A stretch of DNA of 64,000 nucleotides, from the NCBI GenBank assembly GCA_027475525.1, contig JAMWFC010000049.1, positions 4,386,947-4,450,946 of the forward strand. Direction: 5' to 3'. This stretch comes from Macrolepiota albuminosa. Its lineage: Eukaryota > Basidiomycota > Agaricomycetes > Agaricales > Agaricaceae. Under the pieces are notes generated by a model. That model was not told the origin of the DNA, made no database searches, and saw only the letters and a program-made list of their open reading frames with translations. Numbering within the stretch: position 1 is the stretch's first letter; every line of letters begins with the position of its first letter. Shown piece by piece: positions 1 to 10,843 of the stretch. Made by a program: the position numbers and the translations under genes.

Positions 1-314
1 ATCTATTGAAAGATCTCGGTTTCAAACAAGTACAAGCGACCATTATTCACACTGATAATACTGGAAGTATCGTGTTGTCCAAGAACCCTGTCGGTCATTC
101 TCGTGCCAAGCACATCGACATACGCTTCCATTTCATTCGAGAGCATATTGCTCGGGGAAATATTCGCTTAGAATATGTCCCTACCCAGAAAATGATTGCC
201 GATACGTTGACAAAGGCGTTGCCTCGCGAAACCTTCGAAAAACATCGTGAATCTTTAGGGATCATTTCTCCTCCGTCACAGTCAAGTGGGAGTGTCGAGG
301 GTAATGCCTTGTGA
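1..314 (+). pseudogene. C-terminal end of a Ty1/copia polyprotein (RNase H tail), cut by the window edge
   Basis: The frame contains HIDIRFHFIREHI followed by a LEYVPTQKMIADTLTKALP segment. This is the conserved end of the RNase H domain of Ty1/copia polyproteins. The frame closes at a TGA just after a short polar tail. Everything upstream (Gag, protease, integrase, reverse transcriptase) lies outside the window, so intactness cannot be judged. The purine-rich run AAGTGGGAG at 284-292, immediately before a TG dinucleotide, looks like the polypurine tract. The motif closely resembles, but is not identical to, the tail of the copia element at 25058-30433, so it is a different copia family or lineage. 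The family assignment is secure; the status as partial gene or pseudogene is inferred. Confidence 0.85.
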
Positions 315-628
315 CTACGGATACACCCTGAAACATCTGCGTCATACATTAAGTCATAACCCGTATGTTTTCTTTATTTCTACGTATATGTCTTAAACTT
401 CATATTGATTACTTATCTATGACGTCCTCCTGTCTCATAACTAAGATTGTATATTACGTTGAGACGCACCTGGAGATGGATTATCTTACGATTTCCACTC
501 TCCAGGTGAGTCTTCCTTTTACTTCATTACTTACTTATTATCTTACGATTTCCACTCTCCAGACATTTATTATATTATATTCGTACTCGAATAAAGCTAT
601 TTGCCTATATGCTGCGTCATATTTCCAG
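293..628 (+). repeat. Probable 3' LTR of the copia element ending at 314
   Basis: The segment starts TGTCGAGG directly after a polypurine-like tract and ends near ATTTCCA. It contains an AATAAA at 590-595 and a perfect 25-bp direct repeat (481-505 and 538-562, period 57), as LTRs often do. The 5' LTR and target duplication lie outside the window, so the 3' boundary is a guess. ORFs across this segment are not treated as genes. Confidence 0.5.
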
Positions 629-1702
629 TTCGAAAAACCTGGTCCAATTGAGCGAGGCTCTTTTCATCTCAATGCAACTAAGTCATTGATGAATCACAGG
701 CCTTTCAAAGTTCAAGAAAGTAGCCTGAATGATGAGTCGCAGGAAATTCCACTTCAAATGCGTAAATGCAAAGCGCTTCCAGCTCAAGCAGAACAATGCA
801 CAAGAGCATGCGGTCAATGTCACCTGCAAGCGAAGCTTTACGATATCACGACGTCAACGCCACTCCATTGAATTCCGGGAATTTTGATTCGAGCAACAAT
901 ACAAGTAAATCGGGAGCCCTGTTAGCCAGAGGACATTCAACTAGGTATATGGAATATTCTTATTCCGGCTAATTCTCATACAACATCTCTTTTATTGAGC
1001 CTTGAGGAGGGAATGACTGTTTCGCAAGACAATCTTGAGGTGTTGGCAGAATACAATACTCGTCAAGAGAAAAACACAGATCATAATGAACCTTTGTTGT
1101 CAAGTAATCCTCAAAAATCAGCTGCCCTGTAAAGAGTCCAGGTACAGGAATTCTAATTTACGATCCCTATACTTCTATTGTTCGTGTTTACGTTGGTAAG
1201 CAGTGGTTGTGTGGTACCCAACGTCAGTATACATGGGGTTGGTTACGCACTTGTTCTCCCGCCGCGTTATGTTCGGATCCTGCTGGGTGTCTCGATGCGC
1301 GTGAATGAAAACTTTCTCTGTATTATATTATAACGACGTGCTGTACAGTGGTATTGCGTGCCAACAACGGGCGTGATAAGTAGCGGGCTCTGCGGTCTGT
1401 GACCGCCCTACAACTTTTATTTGTCTAATATACCTGTTGAATACAGTTACTATGGTTCAGGTCACTTAGTCACCACCAAAGTGTGACAGCGGCAAAATCG
1501 ACAATCGTACTTGCTCTGTGCGACACAATTCCAATTACGTTTCTGCCAGACACAATTACCCCTAAGATTGTTGCCGTACCACATACGCTCATGATCATCC
1601 GGTCAGTCATGAGCCCCTTATTCCAAGGACTACTGATATAATCACTCCTACATAAATAGGGAACTTCACATCTGGTCCATCCTACCGTGACACATGCCTT
1701 TT
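629..1702. other. No gene seen
   Basis: Only short ORFs without recognisable motifs or consistent splice structure. Nothing on either strand resembles a conserved family. Confidence 0.5.
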
Positions 1703-2825
1703 TCAGGTAGTCGTGAAGGAATAACGTGGTGGACGCTGATACTCCTGGTTGCAACGCCGGTCTGCACTTCTTTGGAGTTCCCCTTCCAGGCACATTTCCG
1801 CCACATTAATTTGTTCATGCAAGGAAAGGGTGGAAGAGTCTAGTGGAGATTCCGTGTGCGAGGAATTGTGTAGGTTTACGCTTGTTCTGCTGTACTGGTC
1901 ACTCTTAGGCAATGTCTGAACAGACGACCGGCCTATGTTATGGGTGAATTAAGTGTTCAGCTGGAAATCAGGCTGACACCCACCTTTGTCATTTTTAGAT
2001 GAACCTTCGTGATTTGAATGATTCTGCAGGCTGGAAGGGAAAGGTTGTAGTTCTGGGAGTTGAGTGCCACGTCGATCAAGATGGTGATACTTCGAATAGA
2101 GGACAAATGTGATGATTGCAATGATAATGAGGGTTCCAAGCATTGACACTACCACAATTCCAGTTAAGCACCCTTGGTTCCATGTCGGAGATTCCTTGCT
2201 CACAAGCAATATAACTTTTATAGGCGATAATGAAGGATGAACAGCAGACTTTGTCGAGTTTTCACAGGGCATATAGTCGTTGCTTATGAACGTTGACACC
2301 ACTCTCGCGGAAAATAGCGCAGAATGCCCAGTCTGATATGTAGATGTCGTCGTGCTCGAGTCAAGCATGCCGTCATAGCTTGTTGGAATGGAAAAGCTGA
2401 TCCACATGAATAAACAGGCTGTCTCCGGGACGTAAACGCGACTAAACGTACTTGACCGTTGTAGGAACCGGTCTTATCGATATGGCGGTCCCTGTGGGAA
2501 TTGCTGCTGGCCCAGGAAGGATTGTGAACTTGACTTCAGATAGAACGATATTGGCAGAAGTAGACGTTGCTTTACTTCCTCTACGCGAAATCAAATCATC
2601 GATGTGTGATGTCCTCGAAGACATGCACTTACATTTCCTGGGACGCCACAGTACTGATCGATCTTGTATTTCTTAGCGTTTTGAAACCTCACGCAAAATG
2701 AGAGTAGATATCACTCACCCGTCAGATGCAACGTTCTGCGCAACATTCTTGTCGCACATAGAATCAAGACACTTCTTGTCAAGGTCGTCTGAGGAAGTAT
2801 CTAGGCTCTTAGAGAGATATGCCAT
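1703..2825 (-). CDS. Single-pass membrane protein, five exons, function unknown
   Basis: Reading the minus strand, exons 2825-2719, 2662-2633, 2580-2452, 2396-1984 and 1932-1703 join through introns of 56, 52, 55 and 51 nt. Donors are GTGAGT, GTAAGT, GTACGT and GTGGGT, and every acceptor is an AG. All phases agree and the joined frame is 303 codons with its stop. The protein has a cysteine-containing N-terminus, a Ser/Thr-rich middle, and one strongly hydrophobic segment at about residues 164-188 (IVVVSMLGTLIIIAIITFVL). A basic KYHHLDRR stop-transfer sequence and a polar, probably cytoplasmic tail of about 110 residues follow. I do not recognise the family. The reading frame stays open upstream of the proposed ATG at 2825, so an earlier exon carrying a signal peptide is possible. 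The layout suggests a cell-surface or secretory-pathway protein. Confidence 0.65.
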
Positions 2826-3557
2826 GTTCCGCGAGCAGAGTACAGCTTTATTCAAGCAGGAGAGATCATAAAGATTGAAGAGAACTACAAAACGGAGGGC
2901 TTGGATTGCCCGATATGAAATTCTAGATATATCCCCGACACTAGCGCTACGCAGTTTACTGAGCTTTAGAGAATGAGCAATACTAAGGGTGCATGCATCA
3001 TGAGTCGCACACGATCACAGCACTTGAAGTGAATATCAGATGATTTCCACATCAGAAAAGCTAAATGTAACAAAAGCGGAAACAGATCAGGAAAAGAGCA
3101 TTCTATGGATTCACGCAATCCGAGTGGAGACAGGTGTCAAGTACCGTACGTTTGATGTGCTGTCACGGCCATCAGATAAACCCATGACGACGTAGATAGG
3201 ACTCTTCGCTCGTGAGGTGTCTTTTGTGCAATGGATGGACCTGACATGTCCTCTTGAAGAGCGTGCCTGAACTGGAGAGAGCGCCACCTCCACTGCTCAT
3301 AGGCTTTTGGGTTCTGTATGGTCGACATGGGAATAAAGCGACCAGCACAGTATTGACATCACCAACTTGACCGCGGCGTCGGGATACACAAGGTGTCAAC
3401 AATGAAATTTCGACCGACATAGAACCCACTACTAAAGTAGCGGGAACTACTAACGTAGCGGGAATACCACGAACCGTCGCCAAAGGACACAATGGCCACC
3501 AATGTCTGCTTTGTCCGCAGACCGTACATATATTCAGTACATGCGAAAGAGTACCCT

Positions 3558-3716
3558 CAGTCGTGTTTACACTTACTAGGGTACGTTACTACAGACACTT
3601 GTACTCACAATCGTACCTAGACATAAGCTTACTCATGTAATCTTCTAGGTATGGAAATACAGTCGTGTTTACACTTACTGAGGGACATAAACTTACTCGT
3701 GTAATCTTCTAGGTAT
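3558..3716. repeat. Interleaved duplicated blocks
   Basis: A 20-bp block (CAGTCGTGTTTACACTTACT) occurs at 3558-3577 and 3660-3679. A 33-bp block differing at two positions occurs at 3620-3652 and 3684-3716. The stretch 2830-4210 otherwise shows no supportable gene. Confidence 0.6.
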
Positions 3717-4214
3717 AGACTACGGTCTCTACCTGCTTGTGCATTGTTCTAGTTCTAACACAGAGCGTTCAAAACCCAGAGAACCATCCTACAAAACGCG
3801 ACACACCTGGGACAAGGAGCCTGGAGCAAGCTCCTGGGGGACACAATGATGGCAAAAACACTGTTCCAATACATCCACGCGGCGCGTCGATTCGAGCGAA
3901 CCTATGGTGACCTGACCATGACTGAGGAGATAGACGGTAAGCGCCCCAGGACGAAGAAAAAGCGCAAGTAGGAAAAGGAGGGCAGGAGAACATAACACGA
4001 CACCGATACGACGAAACACTAAACACTAACCACATCTTACACTTAGACAACTTCGCCTGCCACTGGCATAATACGGTCTCGAGCCCGACTCCGGACGCAT
4101 CAAATCACATTACATGGCAGGGAAGAAGGAGGAAGTAGATACATCGTTTTTGTAATTAAGCAGATACCACCTGACATAGGGCACTGCCCCAATGGGTGTA
4201 AAATGGATTTTTTT

Positions 4215-4790
4215 TTTAAAAAAAACACACTACTCCAGCCACAGATGGGAAGGAACGAAGTACAACCGAGCCAATGGTAACTTCTCCCAGAAGACCGACA
4301 GCCTTAAGGACGCACTAATCCTCAACGGACTCTATGCCTATGTCTTCGATAACATCCTCCTGCGGCCAGCCAGCTGGGGGCTGAACGATCGTTGAGCCAT
4401 CACCTTCATCAAATCCGCTCTCGATGACGCGGAATATGGTGATCTTGTGACGGAGCGCGGTGCTTCACCGATCTCAAGACACGGGCACAGCGAGAGGGCT
4501 CTATCAAACAGATTGCTCTATTGCAGGAAGCACTGTCAACGTACTGCTCACAATCCGGACCTTTGCGAGAGGGCTCTATCAAACAGATTGCTCTATTGCA
4601 GGAAGCACTGTCAACGTACTGCTCACAATCCGGACCTTTGCGAGAGGGCTCTATCAAACAGATTGCTCTATTGCAGGAAGCACTGTCAACGTACTGCTCA
4701 CAATCCGGACCTTTACCCACCACTGCTGGTCGCATTGCAGACATTGTGAAGCACGCCTTCGACATTGGACAGGTTGACAAGGACCTGTCC
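4215..4790 (+). pseudogene. Copia Gag fragment with in-frame triplication
   Basis: The translation contains LILNGLYAYVFDNILLRP, AITFIKSALDDAEYGDLVT, FTDLKTRAQREGSIKQIALL and PTTAGRIADIVKHAFDIG. Together these read like the capsid-type Gag (UBN2-like) of Agaricomycete copia elements. A TGA at 4393-4395 and a frameshift near 4450 break it. The central IKQIALLQEALSTYCSQSGPL block is present three times because of a 75-bp tandem repeat. No protease, integrase or RT follows. The Gag homology stops at about 4790, where sequence of an opposite-strand gene remnant starts, so the fragment is truncated by recombination. Confidence 0.75.
4492..4713 (+). repeat. 75-bp tandem repeat, three copies
   Basis: Copies start at 4492, 4567 and 4642 and look identical except at the end of the third. 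The period equals 25 codons, so the Gag frame survives the expansion. There are no spacers, so this is not a CRISPR. Confidence 0.95.
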
Positions 4791-4798
4791 ATTATCGC

Positions 4799-5745
4799 GG
4801 TCTGTGCACGAGACCTTGGTTGCGCTTCTTGCGGATGCGCTCGTGCTTGGCTTCGAGCTGGCGGACGTAGCCGTACCGGTCTTTCTCTCCCTGCGTGGGC
4901 TTCTTCCACTCGACGATGGCAGCAATCATCTTGTCGAGACGTACAGAGTCCTTCTTGTAACGCTCTCGCCACGACTGCCATGTATGACGCGTCACCCAGA
5001 CATATTCTGGATCACTGCTCTGTTTAGAACGCCGGTGAGCTGTGGGTGGAAGAACACCAGAGAGAGTGTGTGTACTCCACCTGTTCGCATATAGAGCCTG
5101 TTCCCTGTCCGCCCGCCCGCTTCCTTGCAGGGAATCTTGGATGCGATGCAATTACGCAGTCGCTCTTCGTGCTCCTCTGTAAACTGTGTGTGCCTACCAA
5201 CGCGCTCAGTAATCGGGAATGGCGGCACGCGGCTGCGCTCACTGTTTGCCAGGTCGTCGACCTCTTGTACACGAGAGGGGGTATACGCAACCGCCGACTT
5301 TTCACCCATCTATGAGTTTTCTGGGCACGCCTTATTCCTTGACGAGAAGCGCAAACGCCTCGGTGTGTGGGTCCGCCAGGATGACACGCGCAGACTGCAT
5401 CGACGCGTGGGGGTCGCCGCCGCAGAGCATCACGAGTAACATACACCGCAGATGCATAGAGTAGGGAAGCACAATATATGATACGTTAGCGCAGCGCGGC
5501 GCGGGCGTTGACGTTTGCGATGCTGTTGTGGATGTGTATGGGGATCGTTGGCAGGAATATCTGCTTCAAGAGGATTCCCGCAATCTTGCACGCTTCGAGT
5601 AGGTGTATGGCAAGAAATGTCGTTCTTGTTGGTCCTCGCTTGTTCATTGGGAGCGAAAAGATCCTTGATGCTGACATCGCTCTTGGAGTAGAGAAGAGCA
5701 TGCGTTTCCATGGCAGCGATTCCATGTTCAGCGGATATAGATCCT
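4799..5745 (-). pseudogene. Rap1-like BRCT-Myb protein, degenerate
   Basis: On the minus strand the region 5430-4799 gives GGDPHASMQSARVILADPHT (BRCT-like), then FTEEHEERLRNCIASKIP, KEAGGRTGNRLYM, and, after a 41-nt GT-AG intron (5080-5040, phase 1), PEYVWVTRHTWQSWRERYKK. The last segment matches the Myb module of telomere-associated Rap1/TRF2-interacting proteins (the H-TWQSWRERY signature). A TAA follows LVKE, and the linker between BRCT and Myb can be read only by switching frames, so the copy is broken. The N-terminal part up to about 5745 is inferred from a plausible helix-rich segment only. The frame ends abruptly at the copia Gag fragment, suggesting truncation. The native role would be telomere or chromatin binding; this copy is unlikely to be functional. 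Confidence 0.6.
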
Positions 5746-5755
5746 TGGTGTGATG

Positions 5756-6307
5756 CTGCAGAGGGGATCAGGGATGTAAAAAGTACAAGGGCTGAGGGTA
5801 CTTACCGGCAACCTCATAGGTATAAGGCTTCAATGCGGCCTGTATTTCTGGCGTACGCGGCAACAATGTTGAGGTCTGGAAGAATGTTGTGAGTGATTGA
5901 GGATGGGGAGGCATGACGGCATTTACCATGACGGCCATGGTCATAGGCAAAGACACACGGTCGGCGAGAAGAGGTGTTCGCGGGTAGTGTCGACGAGTGA
6001 GGGGTACACAGATGTCATACTTGGAGGGTTTTCCTTCCTTGGAGACAGCTTCAGCGACGCCCTCGCGGCGAGAGAGAGGAGGTTGGGCGGGAGATTGTGA
6101 AAAGAGTGAGGACCTGTGTGCACCGTCGACCTTGTTGTGATTGAGAGCGCTGCCATGGCCGTACTTGATGCCGTCGAGAGAGGAAGGGCAAAGGAGGGAG
6201 TGAGGATGGAGACGGCGGTGATGATGCTTGAGTGTTTGAAGGCGCGACGTGGTCAAGGCATCAGCGACCAAGACGGAGACGGAGTCAAAGGAACGGATCG
6301 TGTTCAT
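5756..6307 (-). CDS. Unrecognised spliced ORF
   Basis: A 540-nt open frame on the minus strand contains PLTRRHYPRTPLLADRVSLP and a second open part ending at a good donor at 5805 (GTAAGT). A 50-nt intron (5805-5756) joins it in phase to the ORF at about 5755-5430. A further possible intron, GTAAAT to CAG, lies inside it. I do not recognise the product. It lies head-to-tail with the Rap1-like remnant and could be its 5' part or a separate small gene. The 3' end is uncertain. Confidence 0.3.
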
Positions 6308-6379
6308 ATGCTGACTAAGACTTGTCCCGATGACCCTTTGCCAAGGTCAGCATCAGCTCAGGAGTAACCAACCCAACCC

Positions 6380-6930
6380 AAGCCTTGCCTCCCCGCCATC
6401 TTTCTGTCGCCACCTCACCTCAATCCTGACAAGCCTTGCCTCCCCGCCATCTTTCCGTCGCCACCTCACCCCAATCCTGACAAGCCTTGCTTCCCCGCCA
6501 TCTTTCCGTCGCCACCTCACCTCAATCCTGACAAGCCTTGCCTCCCCGCCATCTTTCCGTCGCCACCTCACTCCAATCCTGACAAGCCTTGCTTCCCCGC
6601 CATCTTTCCGTCGCCACCTCACTCCAATCCCGACAAGCCTTGCCTCCCCGCCATCTTTCCGTCGCCACCTCACCTCAATCCCGACAAGCCTTGCCTCCCC
6701 GCCATCTTTCCGTCGCCACCTCACTCCAATCCCGACAAGCCTTGCTTCCCCGCCATCTTTCCGTCGCCACCTCACTCCAATCCCGACAAGCCGTGCTTCC
6801 CCGCCATCTTTCCGTCGCCACCTCACTCCAATCCCGACAAGCCGTGCTTCCCCGCCATCTTTCCGTCGCCACCTCACTCCAATCCCGACAAGCCGTGCTT
6901 CCCCACCATCTTCCTGTCCCTCCTGCAAAC
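6380..6930 (+). repeat. Minisatellite, 51-bp unit, about 11 copies
   Basis: A 51-bp unit beginning near CTTGCCTCCCCGCCATC repeats head to tail from 6380 to about 6930 with a few single-base differences between copies. Because 51 is a multiple of three, long ORFs run through it on both strands (a 17-residue repeat containing RRHLT in one frame). I treat these as artefacts of the repeat. Confidence 0.95.
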
Positions 6931-7248
6931 GGCGCGCGCAGAGTTCGACGTATATGGTACGTCCTTCTTGCTTCCCCCCTACTTCCCTCTGATGCCCCAC
7001 CAGACGAAAAGTGTGCATGGGAGACGGTCGTCATGGATGGACGGACAGCCCAGATATCCTCAACTTCAGTCGTTCGAGACGCTTGCCATTTAGTGGCTCG
7101 TCCTCCGGCGCACGCTGAGCCCTGTATGCGCTGCAGAGAATCGAGATCACTCCTTCCTGGATTGTTGTCGATGGCATCCGTGTGCGGTGTACGTCCCCCC
7201 TTCCTCTTTGTTTGATGCATTGCCGACTCTGCCTGCGGCTCACCAGGC

Positions 7249-7749
7249 TTGTACCGATGCTCCTCGCCCCAGGAAAAGCGAGCAACACCCTCATGCATCA
7301 CATGGTCCCGGGTGCGTTCCGCGCGGAGCTCCTCCCTATATCATCATCCAAAACAAAATCCTCGACCTCCATGTCCAACGCCGTTGTCCACTCCATGGTC
7401 TCGGGCATGTTACGTCGCGGTCCTCCACGCAGAACTCTTCCCTGTATCATCCAACACAAAGACCTCGACCTCCATGAGCGCCATTTCCTCCGTGTCGACG
7501 CCGTCCTCCCCTCCACTACCACGCCCCCGCCCACTCCCATGCTCATCCCCGCTACCGCAGCCGCCTATGCCCGCGCGCTCCTCTGATCAGCAGCTCGCCT
7601 CCACGACTCCATCGAATGCGCAGCCCGCCGTTGATGTATTTATATCGGGACGCGAGCAGCGCTGTGTCTTTGTGGATCCGGCGTATCCGTCGTTGGTCGC
7701 TGTTGGCAGCGTGGCTTCAGTTTGTGGGAATGATGACGACGACGAGTAG
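7249..7749 (+). CDS. Doubtful Ser/Pro-rich ORF
   Basis: A 166-codon frame rich in Ser, Pro and Arg ends in an acidic DDDDE tail. It overlaps other open frames on both strands and spans an imperfect internal duplication (about 7325-7375 against 7425-7480). No motif is recognised. It may be a chance ORF in GC-rich sequence. Confidence 0.2.
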   Translation: MYRCSSPQEKRATPSCITWSRVRSARSSSLYHHPKQNPRPPCPTPLSTPWSRACYVAVLHAELFPVSSNTKTSTSMSAISSVSTPSSPPLPRPRPLPCSSPLPQPPMPARSSDQQLASTTPSNAQPAVDVFISGREQRCVFVDPAYPSLVAVGSVASVCGNDDDDE

Positions 7750-9020
7750 GATGGCAAGGAGAGCGGAGGGTATTGTCCAAGAGCGGAGGTTATGTCGTTC
7801 ATCTTGTTCTTTCCCCTTTGCTCCTGAGCTGTTTTCTCAATAATCCAGGTAATGAAAATTTTTCTGCACTGGTTATTATTACATTCGACTGTGAGGTGTT
7901 GGTTTTCGTAAGATTGCGTGCTAAGAATGGGGTCCGCCATTTACTGGCTTTGGCATGACAACTGTCCTTTGAAGCGCCTCAGCAAGTCGCCAAGCGTCGC
8001 ATTACACACAACGCGTGCCAACTCAATCATGAACATTGTCTCTAGGATGGCTAGCACGGCCATCCATGCAAAGAACTGTCGTTCTCAGGATGCGCACTTC
8101 ACGTCCGGTCCAAGTCAGTCATATTTATCGGACTCGATGCTCATTCATGGCCCTCCGACCTATGACATGTTTCGACTTACAATATGTGAACTCTATCCGC
8201 ATCCGTCATCGTGGCTACTGCCCGTTCCTGTCGTGGACGTAATCTCAGGGTTCCCCTCAGAATCCATTATTCTGTTTGTGCGTGCCCAGATTCTCCACAG
8301 CACTCGCTCTTCTTCATCGGCCATGTTCTTTGGTATTTAGTATGTTTTCGTCGCAGACATATGCCTATTGTCACGACCTTGACGTGGTTTTGTCATCCAA
8401 TCTAGAATTGGTTTTCCATGGCCTCGTTCCTTCGAGCATACACTTCCGTCTCTATGTATCTGCGATGCACCCTCCAGTATGTACGGACAGCACGTTGACG
8501 TTCTACGGAGGTATGTCTCTTGCTCTTTTTCTTGTAGCGCGCCCGCTAATCTCGTGAATCCAGGTGTGATATTCAACCTATGTATGACGCGATGGTACAA
8601 CTTTCTCTGACCGTACTGTAGTGCTGGGGGCAACCTTTAAGCACGTCCTAATTTCTGCAACTGGTTTATAATTCTTGATCAGATTCACCTTTGTGTGAAT
8701 GTTGCTATCCTTGGGCATAGTGATCTCAGCACGGTAACTCACTGTTTTTTCCCTCGGAGTGATCATTGATGTTTCATAATATGTCGTTCTGGAGAATGTC
8801 TTCGTTGGTCTTGGCGTCAACGAGAATCAAAGTTCACTCAACCTTGATGTACTCACCTCGAGGGTCTGAAGATTGTCGCGTACGTCGTCGCCAACCGTAT
8901 GCCTTTGAAGATCCTCACTACTAAGTAAATACCGTCTGTGCATCATAGCTGACCTCTGCGTGGTTTCGACAACTGTAGGTATTGTGTGACAAGTCAGCAA
9001 AGTAGACACTACTTTAATCA
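7750..9020. other. No gene seen
   Basis: Short ORFs on both strands, some hydrophobic, but no conserved motif or convincing exon chain. Confidence 0.45.
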
Positions 9021-9023
9021 ACC

Positions 9024-9390
9024 ATCCCACTTCTCTGGCAGAGGCTCGAATGGTCCCAAATTTTCGTCGTTGCTGGTTGAATAGAACGAGACCCACCACC
9101 AAGCCGGCCGAGGCGCTTCATATCTTCAATTTTCATGATCTGAGCATGTTCAAGGCGGGTGACGTTGGGACCTTCCAATGAAGCTTCAAATGCATCCAAA
9201 ACGATTCTATTGGCACGGTCACCAATCGCATGTACATTCTGGCAAATTCTCATACAGAACCCGATCTACATGACTCGCCACTTGCCATCCATCCTGAAGG
9301 AATTTGGGAATAAAATCAAAAAGAATGTCAGAATCGAGGCGCATGAAACCGGTTGTTGATGGGTTGTCCGCATACGGTTCATACAACTAA
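9024..9390 (-). pseudogene. Amidohydrolase-3 (YtcJ-like) fragment
   Basis: Minus-strand translation gives EPYADNPSTTGFMRLDSD, FIPKFLQDGWQ, then after a probable 43-nt intron NVHAIGDRANRIVLDAFEAS, RLEHAQIM and DMKRLGRLG. These are successive conserved blocks of the YtcJ-like amidohydrolase family; the HAIGD and EHAQ histidines are metal or active-site associated in that family. The protein then degenerates where a VQPTHATSDMW-like block is expected. Both the N-terminal third and the C-terminal half are missing. It is a relic of a metabolic gene, flanked by other unrelated gene fragments. Confidence 0.75.
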
Positions 9391-9678
9391 AAAGACTCCT
9401 ATTTAGTGACAAACCACGACAAAGGAAGTCTAGACGAACAGCGGCAACACCTGTCCTTAGTGCACCTATAAGGATTCATGAGCATTAAATATGTCATGTG
9501 AATGGACAAAGGACTTTTCGTTACCATCCGCAAATATCTTGACACTCTGGTGACCGAGACAGGGGGTGTGAAATAGTTGTTGGGTCGTCTTACGCAGGAA
9601 GAGTAATTGATCAGAAAGGATGGAAGAAGGGTTGGAACCGACTGATCAAGCGTCTACTAGTCAGACGCCTCCTCTAGC

Positions 9679-9969
9679 CAGACGTTTACGAATTCCATCG
9701 TCAAGTCACGGAAAAGAAGGGCGTGAAACAGGCTCAGATTGCGCTTGCATGGGTTCAAACGATGGTGACTAGTCCCATTGTTGGGTGAATTCGGCCGAGT
9801 GGCCTAAACAGGCCATTACAACGGGTATTGAGTTGAGCAAGGAGGAGGTAAAGTATCTTGCAGAGCCGTAAGTGTTGAGTTCTGTCTTTCTTTGGAAAGC
9901 GGGTTTTTTTGATGGATTTGGTTGTATGGTAGGTATCGGCCTGAGCCTGTTCGTGGACATGCTTATTAA
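9679..9969 (+). pseudogene. Aldo-keto reductase C-terminal fragment
   Basis: The plus strand reads EKKGVKQAQIALAWVQTMVT and SPIVG, then a TGA at a frameshift, then in the next frame TTGIELSKEEVKYLAEP. A GTAAGT-to-TAG intron follows and PEPVRGHAY ends at a TAA (9967-9969). This is the order of blocks at the C-terminus of fungal aldo-keto reductases (ALAW, SPIVG, LS-EE---L-EPY-P, GH). The catalytic N-terminal barrel with Asp/Tyr/Lys/His is absent. The frameshift between SPIVG and the next block removes the usual GTT-sensing loop, so this is a dead fragment. Confidence 0.8.
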
Positions 9970-10843
9970 TTCCGTGTCAATAATTAAAATGTCTTGAGTT
10001 TGATGTGTTCTTGCTGTAAATCCGTTGACTGAGCTTGTTTGTGCCATTGTTTTCAACTCTATGAAATCTCTGTTGAGGGACCTCTCTGGCCAATCGAGTA
10101 CTGAAAGCGAGTCGTGGAACAGCCAGAGTCGAAAAACCTCTAGACTACATCTCGGAACAATTAAAAATTTGTAGTTCTTCATTTTTCAAGCTTCAAGCTT
10201 GGCTCTTTAGTTGCTCGTGACTCTATGGCGCATCTCTCAGTCACTCTGGTCCTCCCATAGTCGTAGTACAAAATGCGAGCGACGCTTCTCAGACTGGGCT
10301 GTACTCGTCATGATTTGTATTCGGAAGTCGCTGCTTTTTCCAGCAAAAGAACCTGGCTTCGTTGTCAGTGGGAATTTGTCTCCAGACTTCAAGCTTCACT
10401 GCGAAATGCACTCTATCTCTTCTGTATTACAGCTAAGGCGCGTGCGTCACTGTCCAACGTGTAACATTGTATGTAATATAGGATTGGACTTGCTCTCAGT
10501 TATGCAACCGCACCTCAAGCAATCCTCTACTCGGCTTGGCACACAGACAAGAGATAACGGCTGTTACTCGAGGGTGACTGCTGCTTGTTCCGTCATTGAG
10601 TAACATACAAGAACACACCAAGAAATCCTCTTGTCTCAATTGTATTTCATGGTTTTACGTTCTTTCACATTCCAATTGGTCACAGGACAACTGTCTTCTG
10701 TCTGGTTGAAATAGAACCTCTCCATCTTCTGTCGGCTCAGGTATCACCAGTCTCTGAACAGTCAATTCTGATTAAAGCCCTCAAGAAGTGGGTCTGAGAT
10801 CCGGTTGTAGCCGCACGCGAATTGGAACCTTTACGGACATCAC
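9970..10843. other. No gene seen
   Basis: ORFs of up to 130 codons occur but none contains recognisable motifs or compatible splice sites. Confidence 0.45.

Noticed and set aside
365..871. 168-codon plus-strand ORF
   Set aside because: Lies across the probable LTR, includes its direct repeats, and has no conserved motif.
4492..4713. Possible CRISPR-like array
   Set aside because: Repeats are contiguous without spacers and encode part of Gag in a eukaryotic genome.
6330..7301. Long overlapping ORFs of more than 200 codons on both strands
   Set aside because: They are kept open by the 51-bp minisatellite period; no domain or splice support.
9769..10182. 137-codon minus-strand ORF
   Set aside because: Antisense to the recognisable aldo-keto reductase fragment; no motif of its own.
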